Shown: positions 39,779 through 55,542 of the stretch, in pieces
Numbering within the stretch: position 1 is the first letter of the stretch
How the letters are laid out: each line of letters starts with the position of its first letter
Origin: Halopseudomonas aestusnigri
GTDB lineage: Bacteria > Pseudomonadota > Gammaproteobacteria > Pseudomonadales > Pseudomonadaceae
Reading direction: 5' to 3'
Assembly: GCF_002197985.1 (NCBI RefSeq)
Contig: NZ_NBYK01000003.1
Location: forward strand, 262,895 to 326,894
Length of the DNA: 64,000 nucleotides
Notes under the pieces: model-generated
What the model was told of the DNA's origin: nothing
Database searches by the model: none
The model's input: the letters and a program-made list of their open reading frames with translations, nothing else
Program-made: the position numbers and the translations under genes

Positions 39779-40624
39779 ATGACCACTGTTGCCGGTACTC
39801 TTTTTGTGGTGGCTACGCCGATCGGTAATCTTCAGGATATGAGCCCGCGGGCGCTTCAGGTGCTCAAGGATGTCCGCCTGATTGCTGCCGAAGACACCCG
39901 CCACAGCGCCAGGCTGATGCAGCATTTCGGTATTGATACGCCGATGACGGCCTGTCATGACCATAATGAACGGGATAAGGGCGAGCGGCTGGTTGAGCGT
40001 CTGCTGGCCGGTGATGATGTTGCCTTGATTTCCGATGCCGGTACGCCGCTGATCTCCGACCCCGGTTACCACCTGGTGCGTCAGGCGCGCGAGGCTGGTG
40101 TCAGAGTATCTCCTGTGCCTGGGGCCTGCGCCCTGATTGCCGCGCTCAGTGCGGCGGGCATGCCGTCGGACCGCTTTGCCTTTGAGGGGTTTCTTCCTGC
40201 CAAGGCTCACGGGCGCCGGCAGCGTTTGCAGGCGCTGGCAGCGGAAGACCGGACCTGGATGGTCTACGAGGCGCCGCACCGTTTGCTTGAGTGTCTGCAG
40301 GACATGCAACAGGTGCTGGGAGACGAACGGCGGGTACTGCTGGCTCGCGAGCTGACCAAGACCTTCGAGACCCTGCGTGCGGCGCCGCTCTCTGAGCTGG
40401 TTAAGTGGGTCTCGGGCGATTCGGATCAGCAGCGCGGTGAGTGTGTGCTGGTGGTGGAGGGGGCGCCTGCGCCGGAAGCCGATGCGGTCGGTGACGAGGC
40501 GCTGCGGGTGCTGGATCTGCTGCTGGCGGAGTTGCCGCTCAAGCGGGCTGCAAAGCTGGCGTCAGAGATCACCGGGGTGCGCAAGAACCTGTTGTATCAG
40601 ATCGCACTGGAGCGCGGCGCCTAA
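39779..40624 (+). CDS. rsmI: 16S rRNA (cytidine-1402-2'-O)-methyltransferase
   Basis: 281 residues. SAM-dependent methylation of C1402 in the ribosomal decoding centre. The tetrapyrrole-methylase fold shows [39 protein letters not shown] and [21 protein letters not shown], then YEAPHRLLE and [11 protein letters not shown]. It is divergent from lpoA and lies directly upstream of rnpB, the order conserved in gammaproteobacteria. TACAAT at 39745-39750 may be its -10. Confidence 0.97.
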   Translation: MTTVAGTLFVVATPIGNLQDMSPRALQVLKDVRLIAAEDTRHSARLMQHFGIDTPMTACHDHNERDKGERLVERLLAGDDVALISDAGTPLISDPGYHLVRQAREAGVRVSPVPGACALIAALSAAGMPSDRFAFEGFLPAKAHGRRQRLQALAAEDRTWMVYEAPHRLLECLQDMQQVLGDERRVLLARELTKTFETLRAAPLSELVKWVSGDSDQQRGECVLVVEGAPAPEADAVGDEALRVLDLLLAELPLKRAAKLASEITGVRKNLLYQIALERGA

Positions 40625-40652
40625 TAGATTGGGGTGGCGGTTAAAGCAATGC

Positions 40653-40681
40653 TTGCCCTGCGCCGCTCCGCCCGCTAATCT
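40653..40681 (+). promoter_or_regulatory. Candidate promoter of rnpB
   Basis: TTGCCC (40653-40658) and TAATCT (40676-40681) are 17 bases apart, and the RNA start falls about 9 bases after the -10. The GC-rich discriminator (TGCCGCC) is typical of stringently controlled stable-RNA promoters. Confidence 0.5.
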
Positions 40682-40689
40682 TGCCGCCA

Positions 40690-41042
40690 AGAGTTGGCTG
40701 GGCAGTCGCTGTGGCGCTACGCAAGTAGTGTCGTGGAGGAAAGTCCGGGCTCCATAGGGCAAAGTGCCAGGTAACGCCTGGGAGGCGCGAGCCTACGGAA
40801 AGTGCAGCAGAAAGCAAACCGCCTAAGCGCGCAAGCGCCGGTAAGGGTGAAAAGGTGCGGTAAGAGCGCACCGCGCAGCTGGTAACAGTCTGTGGCGTGG
40901 TAAACCCCACTTGGAGCAAGACCAAATAGGAATCCGTCGGTGTGGCCCGCACTGGATTCGGGTAGGTTGCTAGAGGTTGTCAGTGATGGCGATCCCAGAG
41001 GAATGACTGTCCTCGACAGAACCCGGCTTACAGGCCAACTCT
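40690..41042 (+). ncRNA. rnpB: RNase P RNA (M1 RNA, bacterial type A)
   Basis: Catalytic RNA that matures tRNA 5' ends with the RnpA protein. Universal segments are present in order: GAGGAAAGTCCGGGCTCCAT near the 5' end (about 40736), AAGTGCCAGGTAACGCCTGGGAGGC, CTACGGAAAGTGC, GGTAAGGGTGAAAAGGTGCG, TAAACCCCACTTGGAGCAAG, then ACCAAATAGG and GACAGAACCCGGCTTACAGG near the 3' end. The P1 helix pairs AGAGTTGGCT with the end GGCCAACTCT, which sets both boundaries. The length of about 353 bases is typical for Pseudomonas. Confidence 0.97.
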
Positions 41043-41076
41043 TATTTTCCTTCCTGTGTGACTTACTTCTTCTTAG

Positions 41077-41146
41077 AGCAAAAAAATCTTACTCCTCACA
41101 ATTCACTTTAACTTGTGAGGCGATCTTTTTGCTTTGGTTATTTTTT
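41077..41146 (+). terminator. Probable terminator downstream of rnpB
   Basis: An inner stem CCTCACAA (41094-41101) / TTGTGAGG (41113-41120) is extended outside by AGCAAAAAAATC / GATCTTTTTGCT with one mismatch, and a run of six Ts follows at 41141-41146. It lies about 35 bases beyond the mature RNA end and insulates rnpB from the dcw promoter. Confidence 0.75.
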
Positions 41147-41236
41147 GTTGCTTCCTGATACCCTCTTTTGCATCCATATTCCCGCTAAAACCACCTAAAC
41201 CACTGCTGTGCAAGGTTTTTTTCCTCTGTGCGGCTC

Positions 41237-41265
41237 TTGACGCTGTATAGGTGCATTTCTATAGT
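41237..41265 (+). promoter_or_regulatory. Promoter of the dcw cluster (Pmra)
   Basis: TTGACG (41237-41242), a 17-base spacer and TATAGT (41260-41265) form a strong sigma-70 promoter. Transcription should begin near 41271, just before the MraZ repeats. Confidence 0.8.
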
Positions 41266-41273
41266 GTCGCAAA

Positions 41274-41299
41274 GTGGTGTTATGTGGGACGGAGTGGGA
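41274..41299 (+). promoter_or_regulatory. MraZ-binding direct repeats
   Basis: Three copies of GTGGNN spaced exactly 10 bases apart: GTGGTG (41274), GTGGGA (41284) and GTGGGA (41294). This is the known MraZ operator form (TGGGA-N5-TGGGA), here at the transcription start, so MraZ should repress its own cluster. Confidence 0.85.
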
Positions 41300-41344
41300 T
41301 TTTTTGGCGAGCTCCGGCCAATTATCTAGGGGAAGGACGACAAC

Positions 41345-41800
41345 GTGTTTCGCGGAGCCAATGCCATCAATCTCGACGCCAAAGGGCGACTCGCGATGCC
41401 TGCGCGCTATCGCGACCGTCTGTTGGCGTCCTGTGATGGACAGTTGGTTGTCACTATCGCGCTGGAAGACCGTTGTCTCTGGATTTACCCCCTGCACGAA
41501 TGGGAAGCCGTCGAGGCCAAGCTGCGGCAGGCGCCCAACATGAATCCTGCGGTCAAGCGTCTGCAACGTCTGCTGATCGGTAATGCCTTCGAGCTTGAGC
41601 TGGATGGCGCCGGTCGCTTTGTCGTGCCGCCGCTGCTGCGTGAATACGCCGGGCTGGACAAGAAGGTAATGCTGGTCGGTCAAATCGGTAAGTTCGAGCT
41701 CTGGAGTGAAGACGCCTGGACTGCTACCACCTCTGCCTATCTGGACGAGTCGCAGGAGGCTGGCGAGTTGCCGGCTGAACTGCACTCGCTGAGCCTGTGA
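41345..41800 (+). CDS. mraZ: Transcriptional regulator MraZ
   Basis: 151 residues from GTG with GGGGAAGGACG upstream. Two AbrB-like swapped-hairpin repeats are visible: [23 protein letters not shown] and [25 protein letters not shown]. MraZ forms ring oligomers that bind tandem repeats in the dcw promoter, and such repeats are present just upstream. Its end overlaps rsmH by 4 bases (GTGA). Confidence 0.97.
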   Translation: MFRGANAINLDAKGRLAMPARYRDRLLASCDGQLVVTIALEDRCLWIYPLHEWEAVEAKLRQAPNMNPAVKRLQRLLIGNAFELELDGAGRFVVPPLLREYAGLDKKVMLVGQIGKFELWSEDAWTATTSAYLDESQEAGELPAELHSLSL

Positions 41801-42734
41801 GTACCGTGTCCTCCTATTCCCATATCAGTGTATTGCTGAACGAGGCGCTTGATGCGCTCGCCATTCAGCCTGACGGCATCTATATCGACGGCACCTTCGG
41901 CCGAGGAGGTCATAGTCGAGCATTGCTCGCCCGCTTGGGGCCAGAGGGCAGGCTGATTGCCTTTGACAAAGATCCGGAAGCCATCCGGGCTGGCGAACAA
42001 CTGGCGGCCGAAGACGGCCGCTTTGTCGTTGTACAGCGGTCCTTTGCCGAGATGGCTGACGAAATGCGTGCGCGCGGTCTGCACGGGCGTATCAGTGGTG
42101 TTTTGCTGGATCTGGGTGTGTCCTCGCCCCAGCTCGATGATCCGACCCGTGGCTTCAGTTTTCTCAATGACGGCCCGCTCGACATGCGCATGAATCCCGG
42201 TGTTGGCCAGAGTGCAGCCGACTGGGTCAACACTGCCAGCGAGGCGGATATTGCCACCGTGCTCAAGGAGTACGGTGAGGAGCGTTTCTCCAAGCGTATG
42301 GCCCGGGCGGTAGTAACCCGCCGCGCCGCGCAGCCCTTTGCCCGTACCGGTGATCTGGCGGCGGTCATCAAGGAAGCCAACCCGGCCTGGGAAAAGGGTA
42401 AGCATCCGGCGACCCGGGCGTTCCAGGGCATTCGCATTTTCATCAACCGCGAGCTGGATGATCTGGCCGATGGCCTGCGTGCAGCGCTGGATGTCCTGGC
42501 ACCGGCCGGCCGCCTGGCGGTAATCAGCTTCCACTCCCTGGAAGACCGCATGGTCAAGCAATTCATGCGTCGTGAGGCCAAGGGCGCTCCGATTCCGCGT
42601 GACCTGCCGATTCGCGACATTGATATTCCGGTCTCGATCAATCTGGTCGGCAAGGCGATCAAGCCGAGTGCCGCCGAGATCGAAGCCAACCCCCGTGCCC
42701 GCAGCGCCGTGCTGCGTATTGCGGAGAAGCGCTG

Positions 42735-42735
<1 letters not shown>
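41797..42735 (+). CDS. rsmH: 16S rRNA (cytosine-1402-N4)-methyltransferase
   Basis: 312 residues from GTG. It methylates N4 of C1402, the same nucleotide whose 2'-O is modified by RsmI encoded 1.2 kb upstream. SAM-binding [13 protein letters not shown] and FDKDPEAI, then [20 protein letters not shown] and the C-terminal [15 protein letters not shown] are intact. It overlaps mraZ by 4 bases and ftsL by 1 base. Confidence 0.98.
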
Positions 42736-46231
<3,496 letters not shown>

Positions 46232-46239
<8 letters not shown>

Positions 46240-47620
46240 TGCATTGCGTCTGTCCGATCTGCTCAAGCCGTTGGCCGCTACCCTCAATGGCGTAGATACC
46301 CATTTCGACAGCGTCAGCATTGATGCCCGCAAGGTTGCCAAAGGCGGCCTGTTTGTCGCGCTGCCCGGCAGCCGCAGCAATGGTCACGACTTTGTCGCCC
46401 AGGCCCGCAAAAACGGCGCTGCAGCGGCCATGGTCGAATACCTTGTCGATGATCCGCTGCCGCAATTGCTGGTGCACGATTGCCAACTGGCCCTGGGCCA
46501 GTTGGGCGCCCTGGTGCGCGATCAGTTCCGCGGCACCGTGATCGGCATTACCGGCTCCAGTGGCAAGACCACGGTAAAGGAAATGCTCGCTGCCATTCTG
46601 CGTGAGTGTGGGCCGGTACTGGCCACCCAGGGCAACCTGAACAACGAACTTGGCGTACCGCTGACCCTGCTGCAGCTTAACGCCGAGCACCGCTTTGCGG
46701 TGATCGAGATGGGCGCGGCGCAGGTGGGTGACATCAACTACACCATGGGTCTGGTCAAACCGCAGATCAGTGTGCTGACCAACGCCGGCATGGCGCATGT
46801 TGGCCGGTTTGGAAGTCCGGAGAGCATCGCCAGGGCCAAGGGCGAGATCGTCAGCGCGCTGCCCGATGGCGGTCAGGCAATCCTCAATCTGGACAGCCCC
46901 TGGTTCGAACAGTGGTATCAGTTGCTTGGCAGCCGTCGTACCGCATGTTCGTTCAGCCTGAAGAATCCGACTGCGCAGCTGCGCGCCGAAGAGGTCGAGA
47001 TCGACGCGGCGGGATGTCCGCACTTCAACCTGGTGACCCCGGTCGGCGTGGTCCCGGTTCGTCTGCAGTTGCGCGGTGAACACAATATTGCCAATGCGCT
47101 GGCAGCGGCGGGCGCGGCGCTGGCGGCAGGTGCGCCACTGGATGCGATTGCCCGAGGTCTGCTGTCCCTTGCGCCGGTGGCGGGGCGCGGCAACTGGCGG
47201 AACGGCATTGGCGGTGCACAAATCATTGACGACGCCTACAACGCCAACCCGGCGTCTGTGAAGGCCGCCATCGATGTGCTGGCCAGCCTGTCCGGTCGGC
47301 GTCTGCTGGTGCTGGGTGATATGGGCGAGCTGGGCGAATGGGCCGAGCAGAGTCATCGTGACGTTGGTCTGCATGCGCGTGAGCGGGGCCTGGACGGGCT
47401 CTATGCGACAGGCAGGCTGTCTGCGCTGGCGGTGGAGGCATTCGGCGCTAACGGCCGGCTGTTCGATAGCCGCGAAGCGCTGATTGAGGCGCTCAGGCAG
47501 GATCTGGATGCCAACACCCGGGTGTTGGTCAAAGGCTCGCGCAGTGCGGGTATGGATGTAGTGGTCGCCGGCCTTCTGGCCCCGGCGCACGCGCACGATA
47601 ACGATAACGGGGCCAGCTGA
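46232..47620 (+). CDS. murF: UDP-MurNAc-tripeptide:D-Ala-D-Ala ligase
   Basis: 462 residues from the ATG inside the end of murE (ATGCTTGA). It adds D-Ala-D-Ala to complete the pentapeptide. Motifs: [19 protein letters not shown] at the N-terminus, ATP loop [26 protein letters not shown] and [15 protein letters not shown]. mraY begins one base after its stop. Confidence 0.98.
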
Positions 47621-47621
47621 C

Positions 47622-48704
47622 ATGTTGCTTTTACTCGCCGAATTCCTCCAGCAGTACTACTCCGGCTTTGCCGTATTCCAGTATCTGACCCTGCGCGGCA
47701 TTCTGGGTGTGCTGACGGCGCTGGCGATGGCGCTGTTTTTGGGGCCCTGGATGATTCGGACGCTGCAGGTTCGGCAGATCGGCCAGGCGGTGCGCAATGA
47801 CGGTCCGCAGTCGCACTTGTCCAAGAAGGGCACGCCAACCATGGGCGGCGCATTGATTCTGGTTGCCATCGGTGTCAGCACTCTGTTGTGGGCAGACCTG
47901 AGCAACCTCTATGTCTGGGTGGTGCTGGGCGTTACCTTCAGCTTTGGTGCGGTTGGCTGGGTCGACGACTATCGTAAGGTAATCGAGAAGAACTCGCGCG
48001 GCCTGCCATCGCGCTGGAAGTATTTCTGGCAGTCGGTATTCGGTCTGGCTGCAGCCTTAGTGCTGTATATGGCGGCCGAAACGCCGGTCGAGACTACGCT
48101 GATCGTGCCTTTCTTCAAGCAGGTCGAGTTTCAGCTCGGGGCGCTGTTTGTGGTGCTGACCTATTTCGTCATCGTCGGCTCCAGCAATGCAGTCAACCTG
48201 ACCGATGGTCTGGACGGGCTGGCGATCATGCCGACGGTCATGGTGGGCGGCGCGCTGGGCATCTTTGCCTATCTGTCAGGTAACGCCAAGTTCGCCGAGT
48301 ACCTGCTGATCCCCTATGTACCCGGCGCCGGTGAACTGATCATCTTCTGTGGCGCGCTGCTGGGTGCCGGTCTCGGATTTCTCTGGTTCAACACCTATCC
48401 GGCTCAGGTTTTTATGGGCGATGTCGGTGCGCTGGCGCTGGGCGCAGCGCTGGGTGTGATTGCCGTGATCGTCCGGCAGGAAATCGTCCTGTTCATCATG
48501 GGCGGCATTTTTGTGGTGGAGACGCTGTCGGTGATCGTGCAGGTGGCGTCGTTCAAGCTAACCGGTCGGCGAGTGTTCCGCATGGCGCCCATTCACCACC
48601 ACTTTGAACTCAAGGGCTGGCCGGAGCCGCGCGTCATCGTGCGCTTCTGGATCATCACCGTGGTACTGGTGCTGATCGGTCTTGCCACCCTGAAACTGCG
48701 TTGA
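47622..48704 (+). CDS. mraY: Phospho-MurNAc-pentapeptide translocase
   Basis: 360 residues, ten predicted membrane helices. It links the MurNAc-pentapeptide to undecaprenyl phosphate to make lipid I. The signature loops [49 protein letters not shown] and the histidine-rich [15 protein letters not shown] are all intact. Confidence 0.99.
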   Translation: MLLLLAEFLQQYYSGFAVFQYLTLRGILGVLTALAMALFLGPWMIRTLQVRQIGQAVRNDGPQSHLSKKGTPTMGGALILVAIGVSTLLWADLSNLYVWVVLGVTFSFGAVGWVDDYRKVIEKNSRGLPSRWKYFWQSVFGLAAALVLYMAAETPVETTLIVPFFKQVEFQLGALFVVLTYFVIVGSSNAVNLTDGLDGLAIMPTVMVGGALGIFAYLSGNAKFAEYLLIPYVPGAGELIIFCGALLGAGLGFLWFNTYPAQVFMGDVGALALGAALGVIAVIVRQEIVLFIMGGIFVVETLSVIVQVASFKLTGRRVFRMAPIHHHFELKGWPEPRVIVRFWIITVVLVLIGLATLKLR

Positions 48705-48714
48705 GGAGCAGAGT

Positions 48715-50064
48715 GTGTCTCTGATTACCACGGACAAAAAACGGATTATCGTCGGGCTCGGCAGCAGCGGGCTCTCGGTCGCCCGTTATCTGGCAGGCCA
48801 GGGCCTGTCCTTTGCCGTGGCCGACACCCGCCAGAATCCGCCGGGTCTGGAGCAGCTCAAACGCTTTGCCCCCATGGCTGATCTGTATCTGGGCGAGCTG
48901 GACGAAAACCTGCTGAGCAGCGCTGACGAGCTGATCGTCAGCCCCGGCATCGCACTGGCCACACCGGCACTGCAGACGGCGGCCAAAGCAGGCGTTTCCA
49001 TCGTTGGTGATATCGAGCTGTTCGCACGGGCGGCCAAGGCGCCGATCGTTGCGATTACCGGTTCCAATGCCAAGAGCACGGTTACCACACTGGTGGGTGA
49101 GATGGCGCAGGCGGCGGGCGTGAAGGTCGCCGTTGGCGGCAATCTGGGCACGCCGGCGCTGGATTTGCTGGATCAGGATGCCGAGCTTTACGTGCTGGAA
49201 CTGTCGAGTTTCCAGCTGGAAACCACCGACCGTCTGAACGCGCTGGTCGCGACCGTGCTGAACGTCAGCGAAGATCACATGGATCGCTACAGCGGTCTGC
49301 CGGCCTATCACATGGCCAAGCACCGGATTTTCCGCGGTGCGCAACAGGTGGTGATCAACCGCGATGACGCGCTGTCGCGGCCGCTGATTGCCGATCAACT
49401 GCCATGCCTGAGCTTTGGCCTGTCACGCCCCGACTTCAAGGGCTTCGGGCTGATTGAGCAGGATGGTCAGACCTGGCTGGCTTACGAGTTCACCGCACTG
49501 ATGCCGGTCAGTGAGTTGCGCATTCGCGGTTCGCACAACCAGTCCAATGCTTTGGCAGCGCTGGCGCTGGGTCAGGCGGCTGGTCTGCCGATGGACGCCA
49601 TGCTGCAGGCGCTGAAGGCATTCCCGGGGCTGGCGCACCGCTGCCAGTGGGTTGGCAGTCACGCCGGTGTCGAGTATTTCGATGATTCCAAGGCAACCAA
49701 TGTGGGCGCGGCGCTCGCGGCCATCAACGGCTTTGCCGCGGACATGAGCGGCAAGCTGGTGCTGATCGCCGGTGGCGACGGTAAGGGCGCTGACTTTTCA
49801 TCGTTGCGAGAGCCGGTGGCAGCAAGCTGCCGCGCCGTTGTGCTGCTTGGCCGTGATGCCGAACTGATCGCCGCAGCCCTTGACCCGCAGACCCGGCTGG
49901 TTCGTGTTGCCTCCATTGAAAAGGCAGTAACCGCTGCGGCGGCATTGGCCGAGCAAGGCGATCTGGTGCTGCTGTCGCCGGCCTGTGCGAGCCTGGACAT
50001 GTTCCGCAACTTTGAAGAGCGTGGTCGGCTGTTCGCCGAAGCGGTCGGGAGGTTGGGCGCATGA
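48715..50064 (+). CDS. murD: UDP-MurNAc-L-Ala:D-glutamate ligase
   Basis: 449 residues from GTG with GAGGAG upstream. Motifs: VGLGSSGLSVARYL (UDP-binding Rossmann part), the ATP loop ITGSNAKSTVTTL, LNVSEDHMDRY and YFDDSKATNVGAALAAI. The ATP loop has Ala-Lys-Ser in place of Gly-Lys-Thr, as I recall for pseudomonads. It overlaps ftsW by 4 bases (ATGA). Confidence 0.98.
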   Translation: MSLITTDKKRIIVGLGSSGLSVARYLAGQGLSFAVADTRQNPPGLEQLKRFAPMADLYLGELDENLLSSADELIVSPGIALATPALQTAAKAGVSIVGDIELFARAAKAPIVAITGSNAKSTVTTLVGEMAQAAGVKVAVGGNLGTPALDLLDQDAELYVLELSSFQLETTDRLNALVATVLNVSEDHMDRYSGLPAYHMAKHRIFRGAQQVVINRDDALSRPLIADQLPCLSFGLSRPDFKGFGLIEQDGQTWLAYEFTALMPVSELRIRGSHNQSNALAALALGQAAGLPMDAMLQALKAFPGLAHRCQWVGSHAGVEYFDDSKATNVGAALAAINGFAADMSGKLVLIAGGDGKGADFSSLREPVAASCRAVVLLGRDAELIAAALDPQTRLVRVASIEKAVTAAAALAEQGDLVLLSPACASLDMFRNFEERGRLFAEAVGRLGA

Positions 50065-51236
50065 ACCTGACCTTCAACCTGCGTGATGCCGCCGCGCCGC
50101 TGATCGGCGAGCGGCGCTTTGATATGGATATGCCGCTGCTGGTTGGCGCGGTCGCATTGCTGGCGTTGGGGCTGGTCATGGTCACCTCCGCCTCGATGGA
50201 AGTCGCGGCCGGCCGGCTGGGCAGTCCGCTGTTCTACATGAATCGCCAGATCGTGTATCTGCTGATCAGTCTGGTTGCACTGGCCGTCACCCTGTCTGTA
50301 CCGGTCGCGGTGTGGGAACGCTTTCGCTTCATGCTGCTGTTCTTCGGCTTCGCCGGGCTGGTGGCGGTGCTGATTCCGGGCATCGGCCGTGAGGTCAACG
50401 GCAGCTGGCGCTGGATTGCGGTCGGCCCGATCAACGTGCAGCCGTCCGAGCTGGCCAAGCTGTTTGCAGTGGTCTTTCTTGCCGGCTATCTGGTGCAGCG
50501 CAAGGATGAGGTCAAGCAAGAGTGGTTTGGCTTCTTCAAGCCGTTCATGGTGCTGGGCCCGATGGCCTGCCTGTTGATCGTCGAGCCCGACTTCGGTGCC
50601 ACCGTGGTGCTGATGGGCGCGGCCACCGGGATGCTGTTCCTCGGTGGTGTTGGTCTGTTCCGCTTCCTGCTGCTGTTCGGTTCGCTGGGTGCGCTCGCCG
50701 CGCTGGCGGTCTGGGCCGAGCCCTACCGCCTGCAGCGCCTGACCGGCTTTCTTGACCCGTGGCAGGACCCTTACGGCACCGGCTACCAGCTGACCCAGGC
50801 GCTTATTGCCTTTGGCCGTGGCGAGTGGTTCGGCGTCGGTCTGGGTAACAGTATTCAGAAACAGTTCTACCTGCCCGAAGCGCATACCGACTTCGTGTTT
50901 GCGGTACTGGCCGAGGAGCTCGGCATGATTGGCGCTCTGGCGGCCTTTGCCCTGCTGGTCTTTGTTGCGATTCGCGGCCTGTATGTCGGTCTTGCTGCCG
51001 AGGCCAGGGGCATGTTGTTCCACGCCTATCTGGCATACGGCCTGGCGATCATGTGGTGCGGCCAGATTCTGATTAACGTCGGCGTGAACATCGGCCTGCT
51101 GCCGACCAAGGGGCTGACCCTGCCGTTCCTCAGTTACGGCGGCAGCTCGCTGGTGGTGTGCTGTGTTTGCCTCGGTCTGCTGCTGCGGATTGACTGGGAG
51201 CGTCGTCAGGCGGCACAAGGGGGCGGCCATGAGTAA
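50061..51236 (+). CDS. ftsW: Septal peptidoglycan glycosyltransferase FtsW
   Basis: 391 residues with ten predicted helices, SEDS family. It polymerises lipid II at the septum with FtsI. Conserved parts: VTSASMEVA, GREVNGSWRWIAVGPINVQPSELAK, VEPDFGATVV, GTGYQLTQALIAFGRGEWFGVGLGNSIQK and LPEAHTDFVFAVLAEE, containing the catalytic-site acidic residues. The C-terminus LPFLSYGGSSLVVCC is typical. It overlaps murG by 8 bases. Confidence 0.98.
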   Translation: MNLTFNLRDAAAPLIGERRFDMDMPLLVGAVALLALGLVMVTSASMEVAAGRLGSPLFYMNRQIVYLLISLVALAVTLSVPVAVWERFRFMLLFFGFAGLVAVLIPGIGREVNGSWRWIAVGPINVQPSELAKLFAVVFLAGYLVQRKDEVKQEWFGFFKPFMVLGPMACLLIVEPDFGATVVLMGAATGMLFLGGVGLFRFLLLFGSLGALAALAVWAEPYRLQRLTGFLDPWQDPYGTGYQLTQALIAFGRGEWFGVGLGNSIQKQFYLPEAHTDFVFAVLAEELGMIGALAAFALLVFVAIRGLYVGLAAEARGMLFHAYLAYGLAIMWCGQILINVGVNIGLLPTKGLTLPFLSYGGSSLVVCCVCLGLLLRIDWERRQAAQGGGHE

Positions 51237-52291
51237 CAAGGTACTGGTCATGGCGGGCGGCACCGGCGGGCACGTTTTCCCGGCGCTGGCTTGTGCCCGC
51301 ATGCTGCGTGATCAGGGCTACGAAGTGCACTGGCTTGGTACGCGCCGCGGCATTGAGGTGGACCTGGTGCCGCAGGCCGGCTTCCCGATCCATTACATTG
51401 ATATTCAGGGCCTACGCGGCAAGGGCAAGCTCGACCTGCTCAAGGCGCCGTTCCGTATTTTGCGGGCGCTGGGCCAGTCGCTGGGCTTGCTTGGCACGCT
51501 CAAGCCCGTTTGCGTGCTTGGCGCTGGCGGCTATGTTACCGGTCCGGGCGGGCTGGCAGCCTGGCTGCGCCGTATTCCTCTGGTCATCCATGAGCAGAAT
51601 GCCGTGGTCGGCACCACCAACCGTTTGCTGGCCCGTTTTGCCGAGCGTCGCTGCGAAGGTTTTGCCGGCAGCTTCGCCGACGGTGCAGACCGTCGCAGTA
51701 CCGGTAACCCGGTGCGCGACGACATTTTTGCCACCCCGCCCATGAGCTGGGACGGGACTCGCCCGCTGCGTCTGCTGGTGCTGGGCGGCAGCCTGGGCGC
51801 TATGCCTCTGAACAACTTGCTGCCAAAGGCGCTGGCGCGGATCGAACCGGCTCAGCGCCCGCAGGTGGTGCACCAGTGCGGCAAGCAGCACCTGCTGATG
51901 GCGCGTGAGGCCTATGCGCAGGCGGGTGTGCGTGCAGAAGTCGAGGCTTTCATTGCTGATATGGCTGGTGCCTACGCCTGGGCCGATCTGGTGATCTGCC
52001 GCGCCGGCGCACTGACTGTCTGTGAGCTGGCTGCCGCAGGACGCCCGTCATTGCTGATTCCGCTGCCGCATGCCATCGACGACCATCAAACCGCCAATGC
52101 CCGCTATCTGGCCGACCGCGGCGCCGCGGTGCTGATGCCGCAGGCCCAGCTCGATGATGAGCAGCTGGCCAACACCCTGATCAACTACATGAACAACCCG
52201 GAGCTGCTGCAACAGATGGCCGAACGAGCCCGTGAACAAGCCACCCCGAACGCGACTGCCGATGTGGTGCGCGCCTGTCTGGAGGTAGCCC

Positions 52292-52302
<11 letters not shown>
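51229..52302 (+). CDS. murG: Lipid II synthase MurG (GlcNAc transferase)
   Basis: 357 residues. It transfers GlcNAc to lipid I on the inner membrane face. The GT-B fold shows the N-terminal glycine-rich loop [12 protein letters not shown] and ADGAGGYV-type loops ([25 protein letters not shown]). The UDP-GlcNAc site is [22 protein letters not shown] with HQTANARYL. The start ATG lies in the end of ftsW. murC starts inside its last codons (11-base overlap). Confidence 0.98.
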
Positions 52303-54660
<2,358 letters not shown>

Positions 54661-54671
54661 CGGATAACCCG

Positions 54672-55532
54672 ATGCAGGCGATTCGCGACACCCGCAACAC
54701 CGCACCGCTATCGCGCCGCAAGGCCGGTGGGCGTGGTGCTGTGCGTGTGGCCCCGGCCCAGCCGAGGCAGTTGCCGCGTCTGCGTCTGCCGCGCCCCGAC
54801 CTGGGCGGCCTGATTGGCCGTGCGCAGCACCTGCTCTGGCCGCTGCTGCTGGTCGCGCTCGGTATGGGGCTGTACGAACTTGGCAGCCGGCTGATGCCCC
54901 TGGCAGACCGGCCGATTGCACTGGTCAGCGTTGAGGGTGAGCTGCAGTACATCGATCGGGACGCCGTCCAGCAGGTGATTCAGCCTTACCTGAGTGACAG
55001 CTTCCTCGGTATCGATCTGGCAGGCCTGCACGCAGATTTGCTGGCCATGCCCTGGGTAGCCGATGCGTCGGTTCGCCGGGTGTGGCCGGACAAGCTGGTG
55101 ATTGCTCTGGATGAGCAGCTGCCGGTGGCCCGTTGGGGTGACAAGGCGTTGCTGAACAATGAAGGCAAGGCGTTTGAACCGCAGGAGATTGCGCGTTTCA
55201 GCGAGTTGCCTCAGCTCAACGGCCCCGAGCGCTCCAAACGCAAGGTGATGCGTCAGTACCAGCAGTTCAGCAGCCTGCTGCGTCCGCAGGGCATGGTGGT
55301 CAGCAAGCTGGAGCTGCGTGACCGCGGCAGCTGGTTCCTGACCACCGATGACGGTATGGAGCTGCTGCTGGGGCGGGACAATCTGGTGGACAAGATGCAA
55401 CGGTTCATGACCATCGAGCAACTGATGCTTAGTGATCGTCGGGAACTGATCGCGCGGGTAGACCTGCGCTACAGCAATGGCATGGCTGTCGCCTGGCGTG
55501 ATGTCGGCGAAGCTGAAAAAGCGGCGGAGTAA
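54672..55532 (+). CDS. ftsQ: Cell division protein FtsQ
   Basis: 286 residues. A basic cytoplasmic tail (about 1-55) and one membrane helix (about 57-75) precede the POTRA domain (about 82-150; ALVSVEGELQYIDRDAV, MPWVADASVRRVWPDKLVI). The beta domain follows (FLTTDDGMELLLGRDNL). FtsQ recruits FtsL/FtsB to the divisome. It precedes ftsA by 10 bases. Confidence 0.96.
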   Translation: MQAIRDTRNTAPLSRRKAGGRGAVRVAPAQPRQLPRLRLPRPDLGGLIGRAQHLLWPLLLVALGMGLYELGSRLMPLADRPIALVSVEGELQYIDRDAVQQVIQPYLSDSFLGIDLAGLHADLLAMPWVADASVRRVWPDKLVIALDEQLPVARWGDKALLNNEGKAFEPQEIARFSELPQLNGPERSKRKVMRQYQQFSSLLRPQGMVVSKLELRDRGSWFLTTDDGMELLLGRDNLVDKMQRFMTIEQLMLSDRRELIARVDLRYSNGMAVAWRDVGEAEKAAE

Positions 55533-55542
55533 CGGGAAGATT

